Positions 30,837 through 40,270 of a stretch of 64,000 bases of DNA are shown here, in pieces. How positions within the stretch are numbered: the first letter of the stretch is position 1; each line of letters starts with the position of its first letter. Below the pieces are notes generated by a model that was given only the letters and a program-made list of their open reading frames with translations, had not been told where the DNA came from and did not search any database. The stretch is from Luteococcus japonicus (lineage in GTDB: Bacteria; Actinomycetota; Actinomycetes; Propionibacteriales; Propionibacteriaceae), in assembly GCF_003752415.1 (NCBI RefSeq), contig NZ_RKHG01000001.1, positions 868,001-932,000 of the forward strand, read 5' to 3'. A program made the translations under genes and the position numbers.

Positions 30837-33733
30837 CGGTTGCTCCTGCGGCCGGGCTGGGCCGCTGCCCGGCGGGGTCCTTCGGCGGCGGCGGTGGTGG
30901 GGGCGGCCAGTACGGCAAGCACCAGCAGGGCCAGGATGCCCAGCCCGGCCGGCCATCCACGGCGCGGGCCTGCCCATTCACGGTCCGGTGTGCGGGTGAC
31001 CAGACCGGTCACGGTCCAGGTGGTGGCCCCCTCGCGTGCCTCGGCGGGGCCGAGGCCGGGGGTGTCGGAGACGGCGCTGACCAGGCCGTCGTCACCGCCG
31101 CGCAGCCACAGGTGTCCGATGCCCAGGGCCCGGGCGCCGTCGGCCAGGTCCTCGCCGGCGGTTCCCGAGGCCATCGCGGCGGCAAGGGCCTGCGCCTGCT
31201 GTCGTAGGGCCGGGTCCGGAACCTGGTCCCCCTCGGCGCTGCCCCAGCGGGGCAGGTCTCGCGCATGGAGGGACCAGCGGGCCGGGATCGACCCTGCGTC
31301 GACCAGCAGGGTGCGAGTGGCGCGGTTGGACTGCTCGACGGCCACCACGCTGGCCGGGAGTTCCGTGCGGGTGCGGTGCACGGGGGCCCCCGCTGCTCCC
31401 AGCCACCAGCCGAGCTGGCCTGCCGCCAGCAGCGCGAGCAGGATCCCCGTCGCACGGCGCAGCAGCCGGCCGGGGTTCAGGGCTGAGGGGTTCAGGGCTG
31501 AGGGGGTCAGGGCTGCCGGGCACAGTGCCAGCAGCACGAGGGTGGCCAGCAGCAGCCAGCCCGACGCATCGGCGCGGACCGTGCCGCCGTGCAGTGGCAG
31601 CGCGAGGCGTGGCAGCACCAGACCGAGTACCCACGCGGTCAGGGCTGCCCCCGCCAGGGCCAGGCGTCGGGTGCGCGGATCCACCACGAGGGCCCAGCAG
31701 GCGGCCAGCCAGAGCAGGGCAGCTCCGACGGAGAAGAGCCACCAGGGGGTGTTCCCCCACGGGGTGCTGGCGTGGACGGCGCGGGCGGCGAGCAGCGGAT
31801 CGGGGCCGGTGAGCAGACGCGACGGGGTCCGCACCAGGCCAACCAGCCACGGCGCGAGGGCCAGCAGGGGCCCGAAGACCGCCACGGCCAGTCCGGGGAC
31901 GTGCAGGCTTCCTCGACGCATGGCGCCGGCCAGGGCAAAGCCCCACAGCGGCAGCAACAGCGCGGGAAGGGCCACGGCGGCAAGCGTGCTCCAGAGCGCA
32001 TAGCGGGCCGGTGCGCGCAGCTTCTCCACCGCGGCATCGTCCTCGTCGCGGCGCACCCAGTCCAGCCAGGCGGCTGCTGCCAACGGGAGGGCGACCCCCA
32101 GCAGGGCGCCCCCCGGCGAGCCGGAGCCGGTGACGCCCAGAAGGGGCAGAGAGAGGCCCCAGACGAGGGACAGCAGCAGCCGGGCTGCGGTGGTGCGCGG
32201 CGGCAGCAGGCGATGCCACAGGGCCGTGCCGGCGAGCATGGCCACCGGGACCGCCAGTAATTGGGCGAGCAGGACGAACCAGCCGGGCCGGCCCAGCCCC
32301 ACCAGGGATCCGAGCGCGCCGAGCCCCAACCACGGAGCATTGGCGAGTTGGCCGTCGGGTGTGCGCAGCCAGGCATCGAGGGCTCCGGACAGGGTGGCCG
32401 GGGCCGGGGCAAGGGCGGGTCCGGTCAGGGTGCCGAAGCCGAACAACCGCCTGCCGGCGACCAGCGCGGCCAGCAGGACCAGTGTCATGGCGACGGGCAC
32501 CAGCAGCGAGCGGCGGGCCCGGCGGCCGTCGACCCGATCGGTGGTGAGTTCGTCGATGCTGGTATCGGCCTCTCTCTCCGGCAGCACCCGGTCGCTGACC
32601 CAGCTGGCGAACTGGTCCGCTCGCAAGCGCAGCATCCGGCCGCGAGGCGGGCGCAGGTGGGTGGTGTCGGCGCGGCTGGTGGTGTAGGCGACTCGACGGT
32701 GCAGGGCGGCGGTCAGGCTGCGGGTGGTGAGCAGTTCCCAGGCCGCGGCCAGCTCGTCCAGGCTTCGTCCCGGCGCCTTGCCCAGCAGGTGACCCAGTGC
32801 GAACACGACCGCCGTCAGTGCGAGCCGCAGGCTGGTCAGGGTCGGGTGCTGGGAGTGGGCCGCGACGGTGCGCATGCCCAGCAGCCGGTCGGTACGGTCC
32901 GGCCGGGGCGCCAGTGCCGCCTCGCGTTGCCCCGTGCGTCCGGCCCAGCGGTGGTGGATGCCAGCGGCCGGGCAGGTGACCACGCGCAGGCCCGCCTCGT
33001 GTGCGCGCCATCCCAGGTCCAGCCCGTCGCGGAAGAGCGGCAGTTCCGGACTGGTGCCACCCAGCTCCCGCCATGCGTCGCGGGAGACCAGCAGGCCGGC
33101 AGTGGAGCCGCCCAGCACCTCGCCGCTGGCGAGTTGGTGCTGGTCCACGTCGCCGGTCTCCACGTCCAGCACGCGGGCACCGCTTCCGGCGATGGTCTGG
33201 CCCAGTTCGCCGATCCTGTTCGCGTGATTGCGGCGGCGTGGCTCGAGGAGTTTGGGGACGACGATGTCGCAGCCCTCACCCTGGCGCAGCAGCTCGGCGA
33301 GGGCATCGGGGCGGGGTTCGACGTCGTCGTGCAGCAGCCACAACCATGTGACGGATTCGTCGAGGCCGGACTCGACGGCGCGCACGGCATCACCGAAGCC
33401 GTCCTGGGCACGACCCTGACGGCATTCGCTGACCAGCCCCTCGTCGAGGGCCTTCGCCAGAAGGGAGGCGGAAGCGTCGGTTGAGCCGTTGTCCACGGCG
33501 ATGATGGCGGGGCGTGGATCGAGCCGGGCCAACGCGACGAGAGTTCGCGCGAGCCACGGCTCGGCATTGTGGACGACCAGGACGGCGGTGGTGCTGGAAG
33601 GATCGACCCTTCGGGGGTTGGTCGAGCTCTCCTGTTGGGCCCAAGCCCACTGGTCGTCGGGGTCAGGCGCGGCGCTTGAGCTTGCGTCGTTCGCGCTCGC
33701 TGAGTCCTCCCCAGATACCGAAGCGTTCGTCAT
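30833..33733 (-). CDS. Large membrane glycosyltransferase, family 2 domain
   Basis: About 966 residues. N-terminal GT-A domain (about 45-290): TAVLVVHNAEPWLARTL, IIAVDNGSTD, the DxD-like LLHDDVEP, and FRDGLDLGWRAHEAGL. Then a long region with roughly 12-14 membrane segments. Makes or transfers a sugar on the cell surface; acceptor unknown. ATG at 33733 is the first good start, but it lies 71 bp inside whiB2 in another frame; a GTG slightly downstream is possible. DUF5719 gene follows with overlap. Confidence 0.82.
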   Translation of the reverse strand: MTNASVSGEDSASANDASSSAAPDPDDQWAWAQQESSTNPRRVDPSSTTAVLVVHNAEPWLARTLVALARLDPRPAIIAVDNGSTDASASLLAKALDEGLVSECRQGRAQDGFGDAVRAVESGLDESVTWLWLLHDDVEPRPDALAELLRQGEGCDIVVPKLLEPRRRNHANRIGELGQTIAGSGARVLDVETGDVDQHQLASGEVLGGSTAGLLVSRDAWRELGGTSPELPLFRDGLDLGWRAHEAGLRVVTCPAAGIHHRWAGRTGQREAALAPRPDRTDRLLGMRTVAAHSQHPTLTSLRLALTAVVFALGHLLGKAPGRSLDELAAAWELLTTRSLTAALHRRVAYTTSRADTTHLRPPRGRMLRLRADQFASWVSDRVLPEREADTSIDELTTDRVDGRRARRSLLVPVAMTLVLLAALVAGRRLFGFGTLTGPALAPAPATLSGALDAWLRTPDGQLANAPWLGLGALGSLVGLGRPGWFVLLAQLLAVPVAMLAGTALWHRLLPPRTTAARLLLSLVWGLSLPLLGVTGSGSPGGALLGVALPLAAAAWLDWVRRDEDDAAVEKLRAPARYALWSTLAAVALPALLLPLWGFALAGAMRRGSLHVPGLAVAVFGPLLALAPWLVGLVRTPSRLLTGPDPLLAARAVHASTPWGNTPWWLFSVGAALLWLAACWALVVDPRTRRLALAGAALTAWVLGLVLPRLALPLHGGTVRADASGWLLLATLVLLALCPAALTPSALNPSALNPGRLLRRATGILLALLAAGQLGWWLGAAGAPVHRTRTELPASVVAVEQSNRATRTLLVDAGSIPARWSLHARDLPRWGSAEGDQVPDPALRQQAQALAAAMASGTAGEDLADGARALGIGHLWLRGGDDGLVSAVSDTPGLGPAEAREGATTWTVTGLVTRTPDREWAGPRRGWPAGLGILALLVLAVLAAPTTAAAEGPRRAAAQPGRRSNR

Positions 33734-33920
33734 GGGCCAATGCGTACTCAAGGCACTCCGCCTTCGCGTCACAGGTCTGGCAGACCTTCTTTGCCTCCCT
33801 GGTGGAGCCGCCCTTCTCAGGAAAGAAGGCTTCGGGGTCGGTCTGGGCGCACAGGGCGCGTTCCTGCCAGCCAAGGACTCCGTCCTCGACGTCGGGGATC
33901 AGTGTCAGCAGTTCAGCCAT
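33663..33920 (-). CDS. whiB2: WhiB-family regulator, WhiB2/WhmD type
   Basis: 85 residues. Four Fe-S cysteines: one in RALCAQTD, the CxxC of KKVCQTCDAKAEC, and the last Cys in that segment, then the GIWGGLSERERRKLKR turn and basic tail. WhiB2/WhmD/WhiB acts in septation and cell division. The position next to the mannose genes matches Rv3260c. Promoter at 34005-34033 gives a leader of about 80 bases. The 3' end overlaps the predicted start of the glycosyltransferase. Confidence 0.93.
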   Translation of the reverse strand: MAELLTLIPDVEDGVLGWQERALCAQTDPEAFFPEKGGSTREAKKVCQTCDAKAECLEYALAHDERFGIWGGLSERERRKLKRRA

Positions 33921-34004
33921 GCTCGTCCTCTCGACCGCTCCTGGGCAGTCGGGGGCCTGCCCAAAAATAATAGGGGTCGCATCTGATGCGTGCCCCCGCG
34001 ATCA

Positions 34005-34033
34005 ATTACAGGGGTGTAGTTCGTTCGCGTCAA
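34005..34033 (-). promoter_or_regulatory. Probable whiB2 promoter
   Basis: On the minus strand TTGACG (34028-34033) and TGTAAT (34005-34010) are separated by exactly 17 bases, the best -35/-10 pair seen in the window. Transcription would start near 33998 and leave about 78 bases before the whiB2 ATG, long enough for regulation by WhiB proteins or a structured leader. Confidence 0.7.
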
Positions 34034-34089
34034 GCCGGAGTGGCCGATTGACAAACATGTCCAACGCACTCCACGAGGCCCGGCGGCCC

Positions 34090-34884
34090 TCAGGAGTCAT
34101 GGCGCGCGGGCGCCCAGCTCACCGAGCCGTCGCCCGACTGCTTGTCAGGCGCGTCTTGGGCCGCGGGCTCGGCCGGTGCCTCGCCGGTGGCCAACTCCCC
34201 TGCCGTGGCCCACGGGCCGCGGGAGACGTGTTCCGCTGCCGGAAGTTCGGGACTGGCATCGTCGGGCAGCTTCCAGCCGGAGGCCTGCTGCCCCGGGTGC
34301 CCCCAGGTGGTGGCGGCGGCTCCGCTGGCGGCATCCCCGGCGCGCGTCCAGACGGCGCCTGCCGCCTGCTCCGCCGTCCAGCTGGCCTGCTGGCGCGGCT
34401 CCTCGACGACGGCGGGTGAGGGCGCGGACGTGGGCAGCGCGGCGCGCTCGGGTTCGTGGACGGAACGGGCCGCACCCCACAGGATCTGGGCGGCCGCGAA
34501 CTTCACGGCGATCTCGAGGACACCGCCCAGGATGTCGAGGACGAAGGCGAAGATGCCTCCCCGAACGCCGAACAGGCTGACCACCAGGAAGACCAGCTCC
34601 AGCAGCGCCGCCGTCGTGACCATCACCGCCGCCAGCCGCACGACCGCACGACCCCTGGAGGTCACCGGTTTCACCAGCACACAGCTCAGGGCCGCAGCCA
34701 GGCAGAGCAGCACCATGACGACGCTCAGCGAACTCCCGCCGATGGCACGCGCCACCTCCGTGAGCACCGTCCCCTGGGACAGCAGGTAGCCCCCACGGAC
34801 CAGGGACATGACGATGTAGACGACGCTGACACCCAGGACCACCCAGGCGGCCGGCTGCCGGTAGCGCTTCACTGATTCTGCCAT
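34090..34884 (-). CDS. Four-helix membrane protein with disordered tail
   Basis: 264 residues. Four membrane segments (about 13-33, 49-68, 84-106, 113-137) followed by an Ala/Pro/Trp-containing, probably disordered, C-terminal tail of about 120 residues. No family recognised. Leaderless start, TACTCT ending 6 bases before the ATG. Confidence 0.65.
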   Translation of the reverse strand: MAESVKRYRQPAAWVVLGVSVVYIVMSLVRGGYLLSQGTVLTEVARAIGGSSLSVVMVLLCLAAALSCVLVKPVTSRGRAVVRLAAVMVTTAALLELVFLVVSLFGVRGGIFAFVLDILGGVLEIAVKFAAAQILWGAARSVHEPERAALPTSAPSPAVVEEPRQQASWTAEQAAGAVWTRAGDAASGAAATTWGHPGQQASGWKLPDDASPELPAAEHVSRGPWATAGELATGEAPAEPAAQDAPDKQSGDGSVSWAPARHDS

Positions 34885-34919
34885 GGCACAAGAGTAGGGC
34901 CAGCCGTCCGGGTTCGGGG

Positions 34920-35999
34920 TCAGGCGAGTTCCGGGCCCACCTGCTCGGCCACCAGGCCGACGAGTTCCTTGACCCGCTGGGACTGCTCCAGCGGCACCAC
35001 CATGGTTGCCTGCGGGGTGACGCAGACCACCATGCCGGTGATACCGGCCACCGCGACGACGGTGCCGGGATTGCCGCGGTTGATGACCAGGTTGTTGCTG
35101 GAGTCCAGGCAGACCGTGACACCCTCGCGGGCATTGCCGTCCTCGTCGGTGGCAATCTGCTCGGCCAGTGCGGCGAAACCGCCCAGGTCAACCCACTGGA
35201 TGTTCAGCGGGACGGCGACGACATGTGCGCTGCCCTTGCCCTGGCTGACGGGCTCCATGACTGCGTAGTCGACGGAGACCTTCTCCAGCTCGGGGTAGAT
35301 CTCCCCCAGCTTTTCCGGGTGCTCGGCGAGCTCCAGGACGCTGGCGTGCGTCTGCGGCAGCAGCTGGCGCAGCTGCTCCAGGACGGTGGAGGTCCGCCAC
35401 ACGAACATGCCGGAATTCCACCAGTACTGGCCGCTGGCCACGTACTGCTCAGCCACCTCCAGCGACGGCTTCTCCTTGAACTCGGTGATCGCGCTGGCCT
35501 GGGGGAAGTCCGCCAGGGCCTCCCCTCGCTTGAGGTAGCCGTAGCCGGTCTGCGGGCTGTCCGGCACGACGCCGAAGGTCACCAGTGCGGTCTCGTCGGC
35601 CTCGGCGATCCGGTAGGCCTGTTCCAGGGCCTGGGCGAACTCCTCGACGGGGGTGATGATCTGGTCCGCAGTCAAGACCGCCACCACGGCCTCCGCATCA
35701 CGCTTCTCCAGCACCGCCGCCGGCCAGGCGACGGCATTGAGGGAGTCTCGGCCGATGGGCTCACCCAACAGGTTCTCTTCAGGCATTTCGGGCAGCTGCC
35801 GGGCCACCACGTCGGTGTAGGCCGCCCCGCAGCACACCAGGATGTTCGCGTCTGGCACCATGCCCGCCACGCGCTCGTAGGCCAGCCGCAGCAGGCTCTT
35901 TCCGTCAACCAGTTCAAGGAGTTGCTTCGGCTCGCCCTTGCGGGAGAGCGGCCACAACCGGGTGCCCGAACCGCCGGCCATGATCACCACATGTCTCAT
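34920..35999 (-). CDS. manC: Mannose-1-phosphate guanylyltransferase
   Basis: 359 residues. Nucleotidyltransferase signature VVIMAGGSGTRLWPLSRKGEPKQ at the N-terminus, the metal-binding VLTADQII, then FKEKPSLEVAEQY, WWNSGMFVW and VDYAVMEPVS. Makes GDP-mannose from Man-1-P. No isomerase domain is fused. Leaderless, with TAGGCT (minus, 36007-36012) 7 bases before the ATG. Man-1-P must come from an enzyme outside the window, since the local phosphomannomutase looks inactive. Confidence 0.93.
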   Translation of the reverse strand: MRHVVIMAGGSGTRLWPLSRKGEPKQLLELVDGKSLLRLAYERVAGMVPDANILVCCGAAYTDVVARQLPEMPEENLLGEPIGRDSLNAVAWPAAVLEKRDAEAVVAVLTADQIITPVEEFAQALEQAYRIAEADETALVTFGVVPDSPQTGYGYLKRGEALADFPQASAITEFKEKPSLEVAEQYVASGQYWWNSGMFVWRTSTVLEQLRQLLPQTHASVLELAEHPEKLGEIYPELEKVSVDYAVMEPVSQGKGSAHVVAVPLNIQWVDLGGFAALAEQIATDEDGNAREGVTVCLDSSNNLVINRGNPGTVVAVAGITGMVVCVTPQATMVVPLEQSQRVKELVGLVAEQVGPELA

Positions 36000-36061
36000 G
36001 CCGGTGAGCCTATCGGCCCATCCCGAGCACGCGCTGTGAACCGGCCGCCTACGATGGCTCA

Positions 36062-36778
36062 ATGAGCAATGCCTTCTGCCCCATCACAGCCCTCGAGCAG
36101 CGAGTGCACCGCGACGGAGCACAACCCCTGCTGACCTGTTACGACGAGGCGGACGGTTCCCGGGTGGAGTTCTCCGCCCGCACGCTGGCCAACTGGGTGG
36201 ACAAGACGGCAAACCTGATCGAGGCCGTCGGACTCGACGAGGGCAGCGAGCTGGGTCTTCCGCTGCTGCTCAGCCATCCCGGCCACTGGGTCGGCCTGGT
36301 CTGGACGCTGGCCGCCTGGCAGGTGGGGGCGACGGTCTTCGCCGTCCCGCGCGATGACCTGGAACGCGTCGAGCTGGCCGTTGTCGGCCCCGAGAACCCG
36401 CACCCCGTCCCGGGCGTCGAGACCGTCGTCTGCTCGCTGCACCCCCTGGGAGCCGGCCTCCCCACACCGGTCGCGGGTGTCACCGACTATGCCGAGGTGC
36501 TCAGCCAACCCGATGTGCACTGGCGCAATCCCGCCCCGCAGATCTGGCTCGACGATGGTGAACAGCAGGTGGGGGCCGAGGCCCTGGCGGCCATCACCCC
36601 CGTCGCGGGGCGCAACGTCGTCCTCCCGGGTGCCGACGGTCCGTGGGCAGACCTCGGCCGGCTGCTACTGGCTCCCCTGGCCGGCGGTGGCTCCGTGGTG
36701 GTGGTGAACAACTGCGAGCTTCCTGACCGTCTGGAAGCGATTGCCGCTGCCGAGAGGGCAGACCTCGGCCCGAAGTGA
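36062..36778 (+). CDS. TIGR03089 family protein
   Basis: 238 residues. Resembles a truncated acyl-CoA synthetase N-terminal domain: FSARTLANWVDKTANLI and GDEG-like LDEGSELGLPL, as in the actinobacterial TIGR03089 family (Rv3268 position). The P-loop and AMP-binding C-terminus are absent, so it is not a full ligase. Leaderless with TACGAT 6 bases upstream. Confidence 0.88.
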   Translation: MSNAFCPITALEQRVHRDGAQPLLTCYDEADGSRVEFSARTLANWVDKTANLIEAVGLDEGSELGLPLLLSHPGHWVGLVWTLAAWQVGATVFAVPRDDLERVELAVVGPENPHPVPGVETVVCSLHPLGAGLPTPVAGVTDYAEVLSQPDVHWRNPAPQIWLDDGEQQVGAEALAAITPVAGRNVVLPGADGPWADLGRLLLAPLAGGGSVVVVNNCELPDRLEAIAAAERADLGPK

Positions 36779-36784
36779 CCCATC

Positions 36785-37711
36785 ATGGGCGACCATGGAG
36801 CAATGCTCCCACACGGCCCCACCACCCCCGTGCCCCACGGATTCGCCGAGATCTTCGCCGAGGCGCTGGGAGCCAGCCCGTTCACCCTGGTCCAACTCCA
36901 GCAGGAACTGGCCCGGCGCAAGGTGACGCTGTCGGTGGCCACTCTCAGCTATTGGCAGACGGGCCGTTCCCAACCGGCGCGAGCCGGGTCGATCCGCGCG
37001 CTGGGCGTGATCGAGGAGATCCTGGGGCTGCCCAACAGCACCCTGTTGTCTGCATTGCCCCGCTCGGCGCAGCCAGCATGGAGCCCGATCACGGCCCTGG
37101 AGGACCATGAGCCCGCCAGCCAAGTGCTGGAGAGCATGGGCCTGGGCTTCAACAACCCCCTGTCCAACATCGTCTTGGCCGACTTCACCCACTGCGGCCT
37201 GCCCGGGGGCCTCGAGCGGCAGGCGGTGAGACGCCTCGTGTGCGCCGACGCTGAGGGGGTCCGGCGCTTCCCCGGGGTCTTCCATGGCGCCGAGCCAGGC
37301 CTGCACCCTCCGCGCGTCGTACCCGGAACCGGCATCCAGCTGGGCGAGGTGATCGAGATTCCCGGCCAGTGTGCCGTGGCGGTCGAGTTCCTGTTCCCGC
37401 ATCCCCTGTCGCTGGGTGAACTCGCCTGGTACGAGTACACCGTGGAGTGGGAGGCCGACGATGACCCGCACAACTACCACAGCCTGGCGCTGACCACCCA
37501 GGTCAAGGCCGTGACGATGGGCGCGATCTTCCACGAAGATCCGCCCGCTGCGGCTCGTCTGCTGCACACGACCCCGGACGGCTCCACCATCAGCCAGCTG
37601 GCCAGCTGGGGACAGACCGAGGGAGACATCCAGTTCACCCTGCGCAATGCACCGCCAGGGATCATGGACCTGGAGTGGTGGGCGGCCGGCAGCGACCCGG
37701 TCTGGTCCTGA
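36785..37711 (+). CDS. Helix-turn-helix regulator with unknown C-terminal domain
   Basis: 308 residues. The N-terminus (about 20-75: VQLQQELARRKVTLSVATLS and YWQTGRSQPARAGS) is an XRE-like DNA-binding domain. The C-terminal 200 residues include LFPHPLSLGELAWYEYTVEW and NYHSLALTTQ, unknown to me. Starts 7 bp after TIGR03089, so probably co-transcribed. An inner ATG at 36803 is possible. Confidence 0.72.
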   Translation: MGDHGAMLPHGPTTPVPHGFAEIFAEALGASPFTLVQLQQELARRKVTLSVATLSYWQTGRSQPARAGSIRALGVIEEILGLPNSTLLSALPRSAQPAWSPITALEDHEPASQVLESMGLGFNNPLSNIVLADFTHCGLPGGLERQAVRRLVCADAEGVRRFPGVFHGAEPGLHPPRVVPGTGIQLGEVIEIPGQCAVAVEFLFPHPLSLGELAWYEYTVEWEADDDPHNYHSLALTTQVKAVTMGAIFHEDPPAAARLLHTTPDGSTISQLASWGQTEGDIQFTLRNAPPGIMDLEWWAAGSDPVWS

Positions 37712-37712
37712 G

Positions 37713-38768
37713 TCAGCCCACCGGGGGCTCGGCGGCCCGCTCGCGCTGGTCTGCGGGCAGTCCGACGATGGCTCCCGCTCCCCAGGCGAGGTGCATCACG
37801 GTGAGCACCAGCGGCAGCCGGGCGCGGACCTGGGGCTCGATCTCGCGTCGCATGCCCACCGACGCGGCCGTCACACCGGCAAGGTAGCCAGCCGGAGCCA
37901 CCAGGCCCCAGCGCATCCACCGCGGCCCCACGAGGGCGCCCGTCAGCCCGCACAGGCTTCCCGCGGCGATGGCCAGCACCGCGGCCGGCGGGGCCAAGTA
38001 GCGAGGGCTCGCCGTGTCCGGATTGCGCCTCATCACCTCGCGGCGCCACTGGCCGGTCTTGAAGAACTGCTTGGCCAGTGCCTTCACCGTGGAACGCGGC
38101 CGGTAGGTGACCTCCAGCTCGGGCGAGAACCACACCGTCTCCCCCGCCTTGCGCAAGCGGTAGTTGAGGTCCCAGTCCTGGGCGCGCAGCAGGCTCGGGT
38201 CGTAGCCGCCCACAGCACGCAGCGCGTCGCGACGGAAGACGCCCAGGAAGACCGTCTCGGCCGGGCCCTCGGGCGAGTCGGCCAAGTGGAAGCTGCCGCC
38301 ACCCAGACCGATCCGGGAGGTGTAGGCGACGGCGACGGCCTCCTCGAAGGGGGTCGTGCCGCGGGCCGCCATCAGGCCGCCCACATTGGCGGCGCCGGTG
38401 CGCTGCAGGATCTCCACTGCCTTGTCGATGTAGCCGGGCGCCAGCTCCCCATGCGCGTCGACCCGCACGATGATGTCGTGCTGGCTCGCGGCGATGGCCA
38501 GGTTGAGTGCCTCCGGGGTGGTGCCCGACGGATTGGGCACCACGGTGATCCGCGGGTCCTGGGCGGCCAGTTCCTGGGCGATGGCCTCGGTGCGGTCCGT
38601 GCTGGGTCCGACCGCCAGTATCACCTCCATCGGGTGGTCCTGGGCCAGCACGCCGGCCACGGACGCGGCCAGGTGCCGCTCCTCGTTCAGCACCGGGATC
38701 ACGACGCTGACCGGCGGCTTCACGTGGTCCGGGGAGGGGCTGGCGGCATCGTGGACGGGGCTGGTCAT
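37713..38768 (-). CDS. Glycosyltransferase family 2, with membrane C-terminus
   Basis: 351 residues. GT-A domain: VSVVIPVLNEERHLAASV, the DxD motif VRVDAHGE, FLGVFRRDALRAVGGYD and QDWDLNYRLRKAGE. Three or so membrane segments at the C-terminus. Succinoglycan-type (ExoA-like) transferases look similar. Product probably cell-surface polysaccharide. Converges tail to tail with the HTH gene with 1 bp between. Confidence 0.88.
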   Translation of the reverse strand: MTSPVHDAASPSPDHVKPPVSVVIPVLNEERHLAASVAGVLAQDHPMEVILAVGPSTDRTEAIAQELAAQDPRITVVPNPSGTTPEALNLAIAASQHDIIVRVDAHGELAPGYIDKAVEILQRTGAANVGGLMAARGTTPFEEAVAVAYTSRIGLGGGSFHLADSPEGPAETVFLGVFRRDALRAVGGYDPSLLRAQDWDLNYRLRKAGETVWFSPELEVTYRPRSTVKALAKQFFKTGQWRREVMRRNPDTASPRYLAPPAAVLAIAAGSLCGLTGALVGPRWMRWGLVAPAGYLAGVTAASVGMRREIEPQVRARLPLVLTVMHLAWGAGAIVGLPADQRERAAEPPVG

Positions 38769-38863
38769 GCGGGACATTCTTCCAGCACCCTCGAAGTGCC
38801 CGGCTTCCGGCTCGCCGCCATGCCTCAGCAAGGGCTTGGGATTGGCTCGCTAACTTTGGGTGC

Positions 38864-40192
38864 ATGGACCCACGTCACGACTCGCGTCGCCAGCAGGACC
38901 TCGACTGGTTGTACGGCTCCGAGCGGCCCAGCATCGACCAGACCCGCGTGATGGACAAGACGGAACTGGCGGAACTGGAGCACCGACGGACCAAGGCCGC
39001 CCAGTCCGCCGCCGCCACCGGTGCCCAGGCGGCGCAGGCGGCGAACCCGCCGCAGCGTGTGGTGCACTCGGAGGCCGATGTGACTCCCCGCCCCAGCACT
39101 CGTTCCCGTCGTGACATGGCCACGGAAGAACCCCGTCGCGAACCCTCGCGTCCCGTCGCGCCACCGCCACCCCCGCAGCCGCCCAGGACCAGGCCCACGG
39201 CACCCCCGGCGGCACGTCCCCCGGCCGGCAGGCCACGGGGGCGGCGCAACTGGGCGCGCCTGGTCGGCATCGCCCTGCTGGCCTGGCTGGTGTGGTTGGT
39301 GGCCGTTCCCATGGTGGCACTCACCATGTCCAACAAGGTCCAGGAGCAGCCCTCCGGTGACCGGCCCGCGAAGCAGCCCGGGACCACGACCCTGCTGGTC
39401 GGTTCCGATGCCCGCGAGGATCTCAGCGCCGAGGAGCAGGCCAAGCTCGGCACCGGCACGGAGACCGGCAAGCGCACGGACACGATGATGCTGCTCTACA
39501 CCCCGGACAGCGGCCGTCCGGTCCTGGTGAGTCTGCCCCGTGACTCCTATGTCAGCATCCCCGGGTACGGACACAACAAGCTCAATGCCGCCTACTCCCT
39601 GGGTGGCCCGCAACTCCTGGTCAAGACCGTGGAACAGGACACCGGCCTGCGGGTGGACAACTACATGGAGGTGGGTTTCGACGGCTTCTCCAAAGTCGTG
39701 GATGCCGTCGGTGGCGTGAAGATGTGCCTCGAGTCCCCCATGGTGGACAAGGACTCCCACACCAATCTGCCGGCGGGCTGCCAGAAGCTGAGCGGCACCA
39801 ATGCGCTGGGCTATGTCCGGATGCGCAAGGCAGACCCGACGGGCGACCTGGGCCGGATGAAGCGCCAGCGGGCCATGATGGGCGCCATTGTCAAGAAGTC
39901 CATGAGCCCGATGACCTTCATCAACCCCGTGCGCTACTGGCGGCTGAACATGGCGGTCTCCGGCGCGGTCCTGCGCGGCGAGGACACCGGCATCACGGAC
40001 CTGGCCTCGGCGGGCAATTCGATCCGCAAGATCTCCGGTGGCGACGGGCTGCAGCTGGCAGTTCCGTTGGCCAATGCCAATGCCACCACGGCGGCCGGAT
40101 CCTCCATCCTGTGGGACGACGAGGCGGCGGCAGACATGTTCGGCCAGATGGCCCGGGGAGACACGTCGGGGCTGGACAAGTACGCCAAGTGA
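38864..40192 (+). CDS. LytR-CpsA-Psr (LCP) family protein
   Basis: 442 residues. Pro-rich cytoplasmic region (1-128), one membrane anchor (about 130-152), then the LCP domain with TTLLVGSDARED, KRTDTMMLLYTP, LVSLPRDSYVSIPGYG, KLNAAYSLGG and MRKADPTGDLGRMKRQR (Arg residues binding pyrophosphate). Attaches glycopolymers to peptidoglycan. It fits the adjacent glycosyltransferases and the Rv3267 position. Leaderless: TAACTT at 38851-38856, 7 bases before ATG. Confidence 0.93.
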   Translation: MDPRHDSRRQQDLDWLYGSERPSIDQTRVMDKTELAELEHRRTKAAQSAAATGAQAAQAANPPQRVVHSEADVTPRPSTRSRRDMATEEPRREPSRPVAPPPPPQPPRTRPTAPPAARPPAGRPRGRRNWARLVGIALLAWLVWLVAVPMVALTMSNKVQEQPSGDRPAKQPGTTTLLVGSDAREDLSAEEQAKLGTGTETGKRTDTMMLLYTPDSGRPVLVSLPRDSYVSIPGYGHNKLNAAYSLGGPQLLVKTVEQDTGLRVDNYMEVGFDGFSKVVDAVGGVKMCLESPMVDKDSHTNLPAGCQKLSGTNALGYVRMRKADPTGDLGRMKRQRAMMGAIVKKSMSPMTFINPVRYWRLNMAVSGAVLRGEDTGITDLASAGNSIRKISGGDGLQLAVPLANANATTAAGSSILWDDEAAADMFGQMARGDTSGLDKYAK

Positions 40193-40270
40193 CCTGACCC
40201 GCTACGACCACGGTCTTGGTGCAGGGCGCGGCTGCTGGCAGTGGTCCCCGCGGTCACCTAGCGTCGTCCT

